Assembly (NCBI RefSeq): GCF_003711515.1
Contig: NW_021167082.1
Span: 753,310 to 817,309, forward strand
DNA from: Sodiomyces alkalinus F11
Lineage: Eukaryota; Ascomycota; Sordariomycetes; Glomerellales; Plectosphaerellaceae
Direction of reading: 5' to 3'
Length of the DNA: 64,000 nt
Numbering within the stretch: the first letter of the stretch is position 1; every line of letters starts with the position of its first letter. Below, piece by piece: positions 51,108 through 63,234 of this stretch. The notes under the pieces are model-generated. The model was not told the origin of the DNA, did not search any database, and saw only the letters and a program-made list of their open reading frames with translations. The translations under genes were made by a program, and so were the position numbers.

Positions 51108-53826
51108 CTATTATATACGGTTTATAGCCTACTATCACCTAGTCCCGGCTCTTACTCCTTATCTTATTTATTATTACGAATTCTTACGCACTAAGAATTA
51201 CGGTCGAAGGGTTACGAGATCTCGATAATTAACTTACTATTATCGCTACGGTAGATATACTAATCACCTATATCGGTAGGAGAATTAATCCTCTAATCGA
51301 CCTTCTAGGGCTATTCGCGAGGTTATTAATAAGGTAATTTAGCGTATATCCTAACTTTTTATCCAGCCTAGCGATTTCTAACCTTTATCTAGCTAGACGT
51401 CTCTGGCTCGGCTAAAGTAGGCGTGGTATAAGTAAAGCCGTTATCTATCTCGCTACTTCTATTTATTATATCTCGTCGCTGCTATACCTTCTTTTTAATA
51501 GTATATTACAGATAATAATCTGTTCTATCTTAGAAATCAGGTGGATAAGGTAGCTTAGAAATACGAGGCGGCTGATGCCTTATGATTCGGAAACACGTTG
51601 AAATAGAAAGAGACGAGGTTTGCTTTATTATTTCGTAACTTTGGTTTAATAAGATTGAGTTACACTAATAAAGAAATCGACCTCCACCCGATACGCCCTT
51701 AAACACCACACTAGCCACTCCTTGCCTTAAACTATTACCTACATTTAGCGAAACCTATCTCAATCATCTCAAAACTTCCTTTCTTCAGGCTCTTATATTA
51801 CCCATCAAGCTCTAACTGAATAGCCTGGGGGCTTAAAATACCAACCCAGGCGCCGTCTTTATATTCAAGGATAATATCCTATAAAATAGCTAGTCTCGTT
51901 AACCACTTAGAAAGAGGGTATCCTACTAAGTAACTGCGATAGTATATATCTCCGGACTATCGTGCCTTAAAGATAAAAACTCCATGATTTCTAAGTTGAA
52001 CCTCGTAAATTCGGCCTTGCTCGACTTTGAAAGGGAAGATAACCATAGCAGTGCAGAAGCATGGAGTTCGAATTGCCAGCTTGCGGAAGCCTTCTGGGCG
52101 ACCCTTGGCATTGCTAAGTACAGAATACGAGGTCTGTGCTTGGATCTGCGAAGGGCGGAGAAGACCAACCAAATACTAGTGTAACAACAATCTCTGTGAG
52201 AATCTCGAATGGTAGCTGGTCTATGATTGCTGCAGTTGGGACGCTCATCTCGGAAGTGGATACTGATTGACTATTCGAGGCTCTTATGACTTCTTGCGGA
52301 AATATGCACGTTAAAGAGTTTAAGCCTGTAATAATAAAGAGGAAGAGCGTACTGGACTGCTTCTCTAGCTGTCGATGAAAACGTGCTAGCTGTCCTATAA
52401 GACCTGTAAGGCGCCGTGACAGAAGGGAATTATATGTTAGGAAACGAATATACAATATTCTCCTACGAACCTGGAGATCCCAAAGAAATAGCTACTCGCC
52501 CAGTCACACCTTAAGTTCGCTGTCGAGAGAATGCTTCTCACATAGCCGCCCCCTCAACCACTTCCACGATACAGGCTCGAGGCTAACAGCAACACAAAGC
52601 AAAAACTAAATAAGAACTAGGCTTTACTATCCGCGTATAGCGCCCACGATCGGTAATACGAGTACGGGGAGGTTAAACGCTACCCAGAGAATAAGTCGAA
52701 AGCCGGAGGTAATCGATAAAGGAATCCTCTTTCGGCCGCGGTATAGCTTAATAATAATAAAGATAACCTAAACGAAATAGAGAGTGACTAGCGTAATCTA
52801 ATAAATAAATAGAAACCCGTAGTGTATTAGTGTCTAAATTCCTACGAATATATAATAACTATAAATTATAATTCCGATAGTAAAGTAAACGAGTACCCCT
52901 ATTAGTCGTCGGTAAGTTTACTATAAAGTGGATATACTAATAAGGTGATCTAAAGCACGTTAGTCATATCCAAGGATAACCAGGTTCCTAAAATACCTGA
53001 AAAGCCTTGGCGGATATAAGGGAGAAGCGTTCCTAGGCAAGAAAGAATTCTATCGTATACGCAAGACAACCCGTCCTCGCCAGGCCAAAGAGGGACGTAA
53101 GGATGATACCAATGACAAGCTAAGAAAGGGAGCAGATGAGCTGAACCGGAACAGGTAGTATCCTCCAGGATATCGCTTTAAGGATCTTCACCGAGGCGTA
53201 CACGAATTAGATAAGTAAAGAACCGGCGAATACAGCAGCCGCCTAGGCCACTCGGGCGCCACTAATACTGTCCTGCATCAGTGGCAGAGTGCGTGGGAAT
53301 TCGAGGCAGATAAGGCGACCATGGCAACCTGCAGGAAGTGCAGGTTCACCGACCTGGGAATCTTAGAAGTATATACACTGCTGCCCTGGACCGAGAACCA
53401 GGTGGACACGAGACGTTCACCCTGGCTTCTAACCGCCTCCTAGTGAGACTGGTGCAGGGACCTGGGACAACCATCACAGATCGGGAACACTACCTGCGAT
53501 AACAAGCAACGTCTAACGTAGGGTCAATAGCGACATCAAATCCCTGCGCCTGCAAGAGCCCTTCGCTTATCGCGGGGAGAGGCTATGGTGATATCGAAGG
53601 TTCTCAACCGCGGTAACAAAACGGTTAATATCCTTATCGGAAATCTCGGAGCTCCATATTTGAGTTAAGGCCTTATTGTGAAATGGTCAAGTTAGTCCAT
53701 GGCGGGGAATTCGTAAGTATTAAGGAGCTAGCGTAGGAAATACTAGAAACCGAAGAGCGGAATTACAGGTATGATAAAAACCCGCGTAAAACTTAGTGAA
53801 TAAGGGATATAGGATATCGTAGACAC
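51108..53826. other. Alternating RIPped and low-RIP blocks, no supported gene
   Basis: The parts 51,110-51,900 and 52,600-52,950 are RIPped without readable proteins. Between 51,926 and 52,455 several short frames overlap on both strands, none with a motif. The part 53,000-53,600 is little mutated and has a plus-strand piece reading LGHSGATNTVLHQWQSAWEF and ATMATCRKCRFTDLG, ending near 53,443, which looks like a protein fragment with a CxxC but no start. I could not assign it. Confidence 0.25.
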
Positions 53827-53895
53827 GAGAAGCGGAGAAATCACGGATAGGAGAAGCGGGAAAATCACGGACGGGAGAAACGGGGAATTATAGGA
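53827..53895 (+). repeat. 24-bp tandem repeat, almost three copies
   Basis: GAGAAGCGGAGAAATCACGG, with a 4-base spacer, repeats at 53,827, 53,851 and, degenerate, 53,875. Confidence 0.85.
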
Positions 53896-55360
53896 AATAT
53901 ACCTAAATAAAATCACGGTTAAGAAAATCCTAGCCCTCCTCGGGAAGTTTAGGGCTCTCTAGCCTAATTAAGTATAATTATAGGGCGAGGCGTATTCTAT
54001 ATATAGGTTTATAGATTCTTAATAGCTAGTAGTGGGTCCCTAAGTGTTATTTATATATATTACTTATATAGGGTATAGGGGTAAAGATAACTTATCGGTT
54101 ATATTTAACCCTAGTTATTCTAATAACTATAAATATCATTTTATAGATATTTAGACGGTTATAGCGTCTTAGTATACCTAGTAGTAAGTGGATCGCCTAT
54201 ACCTATAACTAGATAAGTATACTATATTAGGGACTCTCTACGTATACGAATAATAGAGTTCTTATTTAAGAAGGCGATTAGATTCCTCCGGTTTACCCCT
54301 TTAAACTACTCCGTGGCTTTTTATATTAATAATCCTATTATAGAGGTAAAAGTAAACTATTATATTAAGATATTTATTATATATATTAGTTTACGGAGAT
54401 CGCCTAATAATAAAGGCACGTATATATATATTAGGTTACGATCTATGCCTATATATACGCCTAGCTAGGTAGTTTCGGTGCCGGCTAAGTAGCTACCTAA
54501 CCTATAGCGTCTAGTAGTTAATAGCTTCGCCCTAGGTATATTAGTAACGTGAAAGTACCCGCGTATTCTGTATAATTAGTAAGGAGAATACCGGGGAAGG
54601 TATATTTTAAACTATTAATAGTAGAGGAATATTAGGGACTAAAGCAGAGTATCCATAGAATAGAACTTTATTCTAGAGCGTTTAGATAACCTCGTTACTT
54701 ATCTAAGTAGTGCGTACCTAAACCTAATAGTTAGTGGGTATAAGAATACCCTATTTTCTATTAAGAATTCACCTATTACCGGTATTACTACTACTAGAAT
54801 AAACTAGTTCGGGGTCTATAGCCACTATTAACACACTTAAAAGTATAGGATCTAATTATTTAGGGAGTATTAAAGGTATATTCTAAGCCGACGCTATAGG
54901 TACCGCTATTATAATAACTATAGATATTATAATTTAAAATACCTAGCTTAATACCGAACTACTATAACCGGGCTAGCGGATAGCCTAAATAACCCTTAAG
55001 CACTAAGATCCCTGATTTAGGTTTAGGTATAGCAGGTAACCCTTAACCTCTTACGGCTAATTCTAAAATTAGTTCCCCGGTAAGTCCTGTTTAAGCTAGC
55101 TAACTAAGACTAGGCTAATAAGAGAGCCGACTAGGCTAATCTAATAGGAGGCTTAGATAACGTTCCTTCGGAGATAGCTAATCCGGCTTTAGATCCTGCC
55201 GGTCGTACTAGAGCCTATAATTACCCCGACCAGGGTTCTTTCTTTGGTCCCCCGGAGAATCTAGCTCCGGATACCGTAAGTAGCGGTAAAGGTAGTAATA
55301 ACCCTTTTAGTCTTCCGGTAAATACTAGATGAATTGGAAAACGCTTATCTAATATGAGAG
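53896..55360. other. Strongly RIPped block, no family recognised
   Basis: Plus-strand pieces around 54,150-54,560 (LRIRIIEFLFKKAIRFLRFT, LNYSVAFYINNPIIEVKVNY) are open over some distance, but the minus strand is also readable there, and neither could be tied to a family. The stretch 54,900-55,330 shows nothing clear. Confidence 0.3.
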
Positions 55361-55369
55361 TAGGCTATT

Positions 55370-56157
55370 TTAAATATAAACGGAAATACGGATAAGAAGC
55401 TAGCTCCTTTAAACTCTTTAGTAAGGTCCTTTTTAACCTAGTCGACCAGAATTAGACTAATAGTAGAACCAAATAGGTTAACCCTCCGGACGACTTAACT
55501 AAGTAACTTAAGGAAGATAAAATTAAAATAACTAGCTTTAATTTAATACTACCGGAGGCTAATCTAGAGATAAAGGCTAATATAGGATTTAAGTAAGCTA
55601 TTTATTAAATTATACTAAGAGAGTAGTAATTTAACTCCTTATTTACTCCGTATAATAAATAACTTATAGGTATATTCTAAGATTATTTAAATATTACTTA
55701 ACGCTAAGGCCGGTCCGCTAGATACCTAGGCGATTATAGGTACTTAGCTATATCGGTAAAGCCGGCTTATTATTACTAACTCCTAGGGATAGGAACCGTT
55801 TAAGGTTCGCAATATAGTCCTATTATAATAGCTAGATCTTCTATATAGTCTAATCCCGTATTATCTTAATACCTAGGAATTATTATAATAGGTCGCTGTC
55901 TTATAAGATATAATACTATTTAGGGGATATATAGATATATAGCTACTAACCTATTAAATAGCCTAAGGCTGCCTACTAATATATAATAAGTCTTATACTA
56001 CTTTATTAGCACTTAATCCTGCTTAACCCGGCTATTTCTACTACTAAGTTAAATAGGTAATAGTAGACCTCCCCTTTTACTACTATTCTAATAGAATATT
56101 AAAGATATATATTATAGTCGGGCTTAGTATCTTTTCCTTAACCTCGCCTAGATCTAT
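55370..56157 (+). repeat. Repeat R1, copy with C-terminus and downstream region, RIPped
   Basis: The segment starts with FKYKRKYG and NINGNTDKKLAPLNSLVRSF frames, passes the R1 C-terminal codons (EIKANIGFK, ending near 55,595), then the conserved ATTAAATTATACTAAGAGAG block, and matches 28,516-29,075 to CCTCGCCTAGATCT at 56,140-56,155. It shows the R1 3' region in one piece, confirming that the 28.65-29.08 kb centre belongs to R1. Heavily RIPped. Confidence 0.75.
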
Positions 56158-57060
56158 ATAGCTTAATAAATTAACCATCACTAATATAATAACTTCCTAC
56201 ACTACGGCATAAGCACCTTTACTATTCCGCTTAAACCTCTACTCATTCCTACTCGTCTAATCCTTTAGCGACGTATCCCACGCAGCCTGCAAGCTACGGT
56301 CAGCCTCAACCATTCCACACTAGTATGCTTATTCAGCCTTCTTTCGACCAATCCAGCCAACAACACCCTAGGCCCTCTTAGCAGACGATATATACTCTCT
56401 CGACTTTCTCTCCGCATCCGAATATACTCTCTATCATCCATACGCCCAACTCGAATTCACTTACCCTTTCTTTACTGCAACAACCCGGTGATCAATATGG
56501 CGCAACGCAGGGCTCCTGGGGTGTCCTAAATATCTCTTAATCGTTCATACTCAGCCCAGGTACTGACGGCTTTCTAGCCGAGCTAGCGAAATGGTCTGGC
56601 GAGGGCGCCGAATAATAAGCAATAGCAAGCAACAGCAAAGCAACAAAACAGCTGGTGGGTGTACGACGCCTCACAGCTCTCTGAAATCACCATGTATAAA
56701 ACCCTGGGCCTATCTCGATCGGCATCAAGGAAGCAGAGCTTTATATTGCACCAGCACAGTGCGCTCTTTTGGGTCTTTATTATGTTTTATTACTTTGCGT
56801 TTGGGTTGCGGATTCGCTGCGTCACACTGTAGGCACACTGTAATTTCATGATGGCAATAGTAGGTAGGCGTACTAGGCGTCCTTTGCTCCTTTCAGAAAT
56901 TTACCGTCGTTAAATAATGATATTACTGCTACTACTACTGCTAGCATAGATCCTAGGGAGAGTAAATCGTACGCGAGAATTATAAACGGCGTTATAACGA
57001 CCGTGCCGCCGGGGCACTACAACTAGACGAAGCTAAGACCTAGATATGGCGCTATTCCAC
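56158..57060. other. Low-RIP spacer between R1 and the NLR remnant
   Basis: The part 56,160-56,880 is pyrimidine-rich and little mutated; an 86-residue frame at 56,591-56,851 has no recognisable motif. From 56,900 RIP-like changes begin; this should hold the missing 5' end of the NLR gene, but only fragments are readable. Confidence 0.35.
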
Positions 57061-57065
57061 GATAT

Positions 57066-57687
57066 CTATGACTAACCTTTCGACTAAGCTAAAGGATCCC
57101 ACTAACAGACAAAGGCATATAAGGAGGTTGGTTCAGAAGGGGCAGGAGAAAATCTCCAGAGCATCCAGGGTAATAATCGGCGTTAGCAACGTTGCCGACT
57201 TCATCCTGTCCGCTAAGAAGATAGTCGACGTCGTACTCCAGAGCATCCCGCAAGCCGCACCAGCTGCACTTCCATAGGCAGGGGTTTGCCTCGGGCTGCA
57301 CGTAAGTAATCGTCCTCCCATTGCCCTCGTTCTGGTCTGCTAATAAACGCCCAGATTCTCCGGAGTCCTGCACAGGCGGCGAAATCCAACCTTAGTGGTA
57401 TCGTCCACGTTATCTCCAGAATGGACTAGTATTACGCCTTAACCGAACATCTCCTGGACGACAATACCATAGCCGCCGGTAACGAGTTCCAGGCCGTCTT
57501 ACGCCAGCTGGAGGAGAGGGTCGTCGAGCTCTACAAAGCTCTTCTCCAGTACCAGACAAAGAGCGTTTATTCTTACTATCGTAACCAAGGCGTCGTCTTC
57601 CTCCGCGGCCTCCTAACGTTGGATGATTAGGACGGTGATCTGGACCACGTCACGAACACAGAAGCGACTATTCAGACGGGATTATAA
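57066..57687 (+). pseudogene. N-terminal domain of a fungal NACHT/NLR-like protein, RIP-inactivated
   Basis: Exon-like segment one reads NLSTKLKDPTNRQRHIRRLV, ASRVIIGVSNVADFILSAKK, VVLQSIPQAAPAALP and, after a TAG in the place of Trp, AGVCLGLH. A 53-bp intron (57,302-57,354) follows, and segment two reads ILRSPAQAAKSNLSGIVHVI, SRMD, TAG, YYALTEHLLDDNTI, LRQLEERVVELYKALLQYQT and SVYSYYRNQGVVFLRGLL, then DD-TAG-DGDLDHV. This matches the conserved N-terminal region that precedes NACHT in many fungal STAND/NLR proteins (LPWAGVCLGLQ, SRMDWYYALTEHLL, YYRNQGLVFLRGLL). All three clear stops replace Trp. In the family such proteins act in non-self recognition and programmed cell death. No NACHT P-loop was found downstream, so only the N-terminal portion survives. 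Confidence 0.85.
57302..57354 (+). other. Canonical spliceosomal intron in the NLR remnant
   Basis: GTAAGT donor, GCTAATA branch-point motif at 57,339-57,345 and CCAG acceptor, 53 bp, phase 0. Removing it restores the conserved protein order across the junction. Confidence 0.85.
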
Positions 57688-58640
57688 CGAGTTAACGACC
57701 CTCCGTGGCGCTAAGCTTTATCTCGCTTCTGCATCGTTCCCTCTATTTAGAAGCCTAAGTCGTTCTCTATCTTTACGTCGATTTCCGTGGATTCAATCTA
57801 GATAGCATCAGCATACGATAGCGTGACAAGCAGCCAGTATAAAGCTATAAGGATTTAGGAGGTCGTGAAGAAGTAGGGCGTTTCCGAGTACGTTTAGCTA
57901 GGGTGGTAAAGGCATTACGAACCCGAGAAAAAGGATCAAATACATAGAGTGGTAGCCCTACGTAAGAAATGATAATAGAATTCGTGTATAGCGATTTTAT
58001 GCTTTTTACTACTTAGTATCCACTTGCCTTAGTATTCTTCTAACAGAATATTACGTATAATAAAGCGAATACTATTATAAATAGCGCTAATAATAGTAGT
58101 GGAATTAACGATTATATAACGACTTATAGTTTAATTTATATATATATATAGAACTATTACTGTTTAGTAGGTGGATTATTATATCACTATTTTATAGGAG
58201 TATCCTATAGCCGGTCTAATTAGTTAGTTCCGGACCCGTAATCCCTTAATATAGGGCCTCCTATTAGTCCGGAGGTAGCCCTTATACTGATTATATCTAG
58301 GCCCTATAATAAATACCTATAATAACCTACTCTATTAATATAATAGTAATATAGTAGGTTTATAAATATTATAAGACGCGTAGCCTCGAGACTTACTTCG
58401 GCGTATATATATATAAGCCGCGTTTAGCGCGGATTAGGACTCTTTTAGGAAGAATTCGGAATCTCTAGAGAATCTCCTAGTAGCTTACGATACTAGCCCT
58501 ATAAATTGATAGATTTATTAGCGATAATTATACCTACGCTGGGTACCTTTATACGACCGCTACTAGGCTCCTACTACCTTAGTGTATTTAGCGGCTTAAG
58601 GAGGAGGTAAAGGTATACCGGAGCCGGTCTTCGTAGCCTC
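57688..58640. other. Region downstream of NLR remnant, mostly RIPped
   Basis: To about 57,960 the sequence is lightly mutated; a plus-strand frame reads SASAYDSVTSSQYKAIRI and GVSEYV, with Trp-like stops, which I cannot place. From 57,960 it is TA-rich and unreadable. Confidence 0.3.
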
Positions 58641-59050
58641 TAAGTCTTCGCTTTAAGATCTAGCTCCTATCCGAGTAGACCTTATTACCGGACTATCCCT
58701 TAGTAAACCGATAAAGGAAATTAACGGAATTATTCTTTAAGGGCCTACCTAAGATAAAGGCTAAGTGGTGCGAGAAGAGTAAAAGATATTACTTCTCTAC
58801 GGTAGACGATATTCTTCGCGTGGCTAACTACTTAACGATAATCCGACTAGATAATAATAGTTACTCTAGAATATATACTATAGAGCTAACTCTATAATTA
58901 TAACTTACTTTAACTACCTTTAGACGGAATATTAGCACCTATCTAGTACCGGAAAGTATTCGTTAGAGGACTTACCGTTTCCTTTCTCTTATATTCCTAG
59001 CGGTATACTACGTAGCGATATATCTAGGCTATCCCTAACATTTAGTTAAT
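58640..59050 (+). pseudogene. RIPped protein segment, possible FluG/DUF3435-like recombinase region
   Basis: A plus-strand frame reads FFKGLPKIKAKWCEKSKRYY, FSTVDDILRVANYLTIIRLD, NNSYSRIYTIELTL, TAA-type stop, LTLTTFRRN and ISTYLVPESI. The order (VDDI...LT...D..Y.R...T.EL.LQ.QL.L.T..R) loosely recalls the segment before the first catalytic Arg of fungal FluG/DUF3435 tyrosine-recombinase-like proteins (HERxRxQLxLLLLxxxYTxxRP). The downstream catalytic Arg/His/Tyr region could not be read. An unrelated family is as likely. Listed because the frame is clearly protein-like. Confidence 0.25.
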
Positions 59051-59589
59051 AATACCTAATAAGAGTTCTATAGAGTAAATCGTGGAAAGTATAACAAAGG
59101 GCCTAAGGGCCTCGCTAAAGACTATTCGGCGGTACGATAGCTTATCGGAGAGATATAGCGTTAATTCCGGCGCGGACTCCGGTATTATATATTTAAGCTA
59201 TTTCTTCTTAGTAAGTGGTTCGCACTCCGTCTTAATTAGAAACTAATATTATTATAGAGGGTAGGAGTATCCGCTTTTATAAGGATAACTGCTTAAAAGA
59301 CCCCGACGTAAACGACGAGTTTATAGACTTATTCCCTTATTATAGCCCTCCGCCCGAGATTTAAGCTTTTTTATTACTTTTTATCCTATTTTTCGTTATA
59401 TTCTACTTTAAAGATTAATAGAGGTAAGTTACCTCGAGCGCTATAATACTATAGCGTTTCTGGCTAATAGAGTTACTAGCTACTCGATAATCTATAAAGT
59501 GTTAGAAGTAAACCTCCTTAATAACGAAGAGGATTTCTAGAGTTTCCGATAGACGTACGCTTCGAGGAAGCTTATTATCTATTACCTTA

Positions 59590-60370
59590 AAGAGAATTAT
59601 ACCTAATATCTAAATTAGCTAAGAAAACGTCGAAAATATACGCCTAAAGGGCTGGGTGCTAGTAGTATAAATAACGTAAAGAACGTAAAGAATATTAAGA
59701 AGCGTAATAGCTAAGGCGCCTAGGGGTAGAAGCTTTATCTTATATTATTATATCTAAGCTAATAACTATAAATATCCTCTTAGGTCCTTCTCCTTTAATC
59801 GCTAAAGCAGTCTTACCTCTAAGATTAAGTAAGCGATAAAAGATAAGATAATACGTAACTAGTAAAGTCTATTATAGTAGCTCGGGTAGAATAGGGGAGG
59901 CTCTACCTCTATATAACTTTATTACCGGTGCCCGAGAGGAAAGTATTATTCGGAGTACCGATTAAATAGAGAACGACGAATAATAGTATTATAAGTATAA
60001 GATAGATTAGCCTAGGAGTAAAGGAAACCTAGAGAATAACGAGTAATAGTATTATAACCCGTACTTCCCAGGTATTTTTTATATAAGCCACGTCTCCGGC
60101 GATATTCCGTATAAGGATATAGGCGTTACCTAATACCGTGCAGAGAATAACTAGCTAAGGATTTCCGTATTCGATCGGCCTATACCGGGTATTTAGTTTC
60201 GCCGTGATAAATATATAGAATTTTCAGATTATACTGATTTCGGTCGCGAGATTCAGGACGTTAGTCTTAATATAGACGGCAGGAGAGACTGCTAGTGAAC
60301 ACTTCCCGCTTTTAATTAAGTCGTGCTAGGTGCAGATTAGTCGGGCACGAATAATATTTTATATACGGAT
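59590..60370 (+). repeat. Repeat R7, left copy (inverted partner 63,235-63,870)
   Basis: The reverse complement of 63,235-63,870 aligns here, with TCTAAGATTAAGTAAGCGAT, GTGCCCGRGAGGAARGTAT, GAATAACGAGTAATAG-like and TCTCCGGCGATATTCCGTAT blocks shared, though the left copy has extra bases near 59,680-59,790. Plus-strand pieces (NYTQYLNWLRK-like, PKGLGASSINNVKNVKNIKK) suggest a gag-like coding origin. Both are RIPped, the right copy somewhat less. Confidence 0.75.
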
Positions 60371-60399
60371 AGAGCCTCGCACTTACTAGAGTATCCTCT

Positions 60400-62210
60400 A
60401 GAGTTAATAGCTAGCTAAGCAGATATAAGTGATTACTTCCATGATCGACTTAAGGTATCGTAATATCGGCCTAGGACGGCCGTCGACTATAGCCTTAAAT
60501 ACTAACCCGTTACCTATTTAGTATATAGCGCCTTATATCCTACTAACTACTTAACTAATCTACGAGCTAATAAAAAAGACGCTATTATTAAGTTATAGCT
60601 AGGATACTTTATAGCTACTGATTTTTAAAGCTATACTATAGTAATATAGGCGGCTTTAGCCTGTGTTTATCACTGCTTCCGGAAAGATTTATTTAATAAA
60701 CTCTATAGTACTAACGCTAGAAATCAGGAAACGCTCCTATTAGGCACTAGACTCGGAGTTATACGACTACCCCTAAGTGCTAGCTTACCTTATAAAGTGG
60801 ATATATTCGTGTCTACGGCTGTTAGGGAGGAGATTCGGAAAAGAAAGAACTAAGGGGGTGTAAAGAGTATACGAGGCTTTTTTAGCGATAGTCTTTTTAA
60901 GGTATATAGGCTTAATATAGTAAATAACAATATTATGTAAATTATTAGAACTATGGATAGCCGCGATTATATTCTGAAATTATTAACAGATAGTTATTAG
61001 AAGGGCTAGGAGTTCTATACTTAAGTGTTCCCTATAGTATAATAGCTATCTAAGTAGGATCCTATTCTCTTCGGATCTTGAATTATATAGCCCTAGGATA
61101 TATAATTACTATTTCCCCGGCAGGAATTCTGACTTCGCTAGGTTTATTAGTGCCTTTCGTATTCTTACCTACGTTATATATAGACCTAATATCGATCCTA
61201 CTACCTTCGTAAGCCTCCTATACGATAACCCTATCGTATTTGACTATAACCTAAGGGTCGGCTTCGTAAGGGTTCTTCTTATTAGAATTACTAGTATATT
61301 ATTCGGGTAATAAACTGCTTACCTTATCTGCTATAACTAGGTTACCGGATACGGGTAGAGAAACGATAGATTTAAGTTTACGGTGTTTTATTACTCTAAG
61401 GCTTATCTATCGCTAGATCGGACCGTAATAGGTATTTAGAAGGAACGGGATATATGTCTTTGGATGCTAGAGGGGCAGTTCTTGTATTAGTCACGGAAGG
61501 AGGGGTTATATAGCTAGGTAGGCGGCACTTTTAGATAGTAACGCTTTCTTATCGTTAGACGTCGGGCGTACTATATTATAAAGAAGTAAAGTTATAGCGT
61601 TAAAGGTCTGCTTACGGGAGAGGCTATAAAGGCTACTACGATAATAGGTTATCCGAGGTAATTTTAATCCGTAAGTCGAGGAGGGCCTGTTAGCTTAGAG
61701 ATTACCCTATATTAATATAGCTCGGGGTAACTTTCGTATATCTATAGTAATTCTTACGGGAAAACCTAAAATATAGAAAAAGCTAGTTACCTTCGATATC
61801 TAGTCTTCCGATAAGTACTAAATAAAAGCAGGCTATCTCGGATATAGACGGAATTACGGATAAGAAGCTAGCTCCTCTAAGCTCTCTAGTAAGGTCTATT
61901 CTAACCTAGTCGACCGGAATTAGACTAATAGTAAGAACCGAACTGGTTAACCCTCCGGACGACTCGACCGAGTAACCTAAGGAAGATAAAATTAAAATAA
62001 CTAGCTTTAATACGGTGGTATCGGAGGGTGATCCAGAGACGAAGGCTGATATAGGATTTAAGTAAACACTTTAGTAGTAATTTAAGTGCTTATTTACTCC
62101 GTAGAATAACTCGTGGGTATATTCTAAGACTATTCAAACTTAGCTTAGCGTATAGGCCGGCCCGGACTCGAGGACTATTCTTTGCATATAACCACTTATC
62201 GGCCCCCGCA
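60400..62210 (+). pseudogene. Repeat R1, copy B: longest R1 copy, RIP-inactivated
   Basis: The plus strand gives the R1 frame in RIPped form: LRANKKDAIIKL, AALACVYHCFRKDLFNKLYS, LLGTRLGVIRLPLSASLPYK and VREEIRKRKN (to 60,850), continuing through the part equivalent to copy A and on to NPPDDSTE, KEDKIKITSFNTVVSEGDPE and TKADIGFK with stop near 62,062. A downstream block to about 62,215 matches the inverted right arm at 29.1 kb. This copy links the C-terminus seen at 28.5, 29.3 and 55.5 kb with the body seen at 12-13 kb, and so defines R1 as one unit with a CDS of at least 1.6 kb. The product is unclassified; no transposase, RT or integrase motif was seen. Confidence 0.65.
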
Positions 62211-62215
62211 CGTGA

Positions 62216-63234
62216 TTCCACCTACTAGGGCAAATATTCCTAGTACAGCAGGGCTTGGCTGTTTAGGATATACGAGAAACCGTAAGGCCTTATAAAGATA
62301 CCCTACCCGCTATGCTAAGATTATTTCCCCGCTAAAGTGTTATGCCAAAAGTCGGCGGGCGGTAAGGGAGAACAATTGCCGGAAGTGGCCTAGCAGGGTG
62401 TCGACCTGGCGCGGGGTTATAAGAGCACCCATACCGTCGTTATTAAGAATAACCTTATAATAGAAGGGTGGCTCTAAGATAATAACTCCACGGGCCTTAT
62501 ACTACCGCCTATATAAAATTCGGTATACCTATATAAACCGAACGCTTTCTCTATATCTTATTATACACTTTATCTCCCTCGAAAACTTAACACGAGTCCT
62601 AAAGATATTTATTATCCGTATTATAGATACCGCCCATATCGTGAGTAGTATCCAAGAGTTAGCTAAGCAGGTTATCTATATCACCGATAAAATAGAAAGC
62701 ACGGATAATAAAGATAACTTACGAAGACTTTCGGTCCTGCCCTAAGCGGTCCAGACGCTAAATAATACTGTTTATAAGAAAATAGTAAGTAAAACTCATT
62801 ACTAGAGGCTAACCTATTACTAACGATAAGTAAAGTTAAAGCTAATATACTAGCAGGCTGGTAATAGGGGATTTTATACTAAGCCTATTATCTATAATAG
62901 CCCGGGGATACTCTAGCTCTAAGGCGGTAGCCTAACCTGTTAAGGCGGAAAGATTTTAATACTTATAATCGTCTTAAGGCCGAGATACCGTTACGAGATC
63001 GTTAAAGACGCCGAGGTAACTACCTTAAGCGAAGTTAGATCGCCGATCGGTAGCCCTCTCTTCGGCTTATCGGTGTTAAAATATTAAATGGGTGATATTA
63101 TCGTTCTAGAGGAGAACGAATAGCTTCTTATAAGGGAGGGTACACGGTATCGCGATAGCTATATATTCTGCGTTATGCATCGCACGATACGCTATTAGGG
63201 CGTATATCTATTCTAAAGCTAGTAAATCATAAAA
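62216..63234. other. RIPped stretch between R1 and R7, one gag-like segment
   Basis: Around 62,590-62,790 a plus-strand frame reads VLKIFIIRIIDTAHIVSSIQ, ELAKQVIYITDKIESTDNKD and NLRRLSVLP, helical and protein-like, then stops. The rest is unreadable. It could belong to the same element as R7. Confidence 0.3.

Noticed and set aside
53200..53445. Resemblance to the C-terminus of a LINE ORF2 (CRKCR segment)
   Set aside because: Only a CxxC and a Trp-rich stretch agree; neighbouring reverse transcriptase or RNase H motifs are missing.
54150..54560. Open stretch suggestive of a transposase
   Set aside because: Both strands are readable, no catalytic motif could be aligned, and no partner copy exists in the window.
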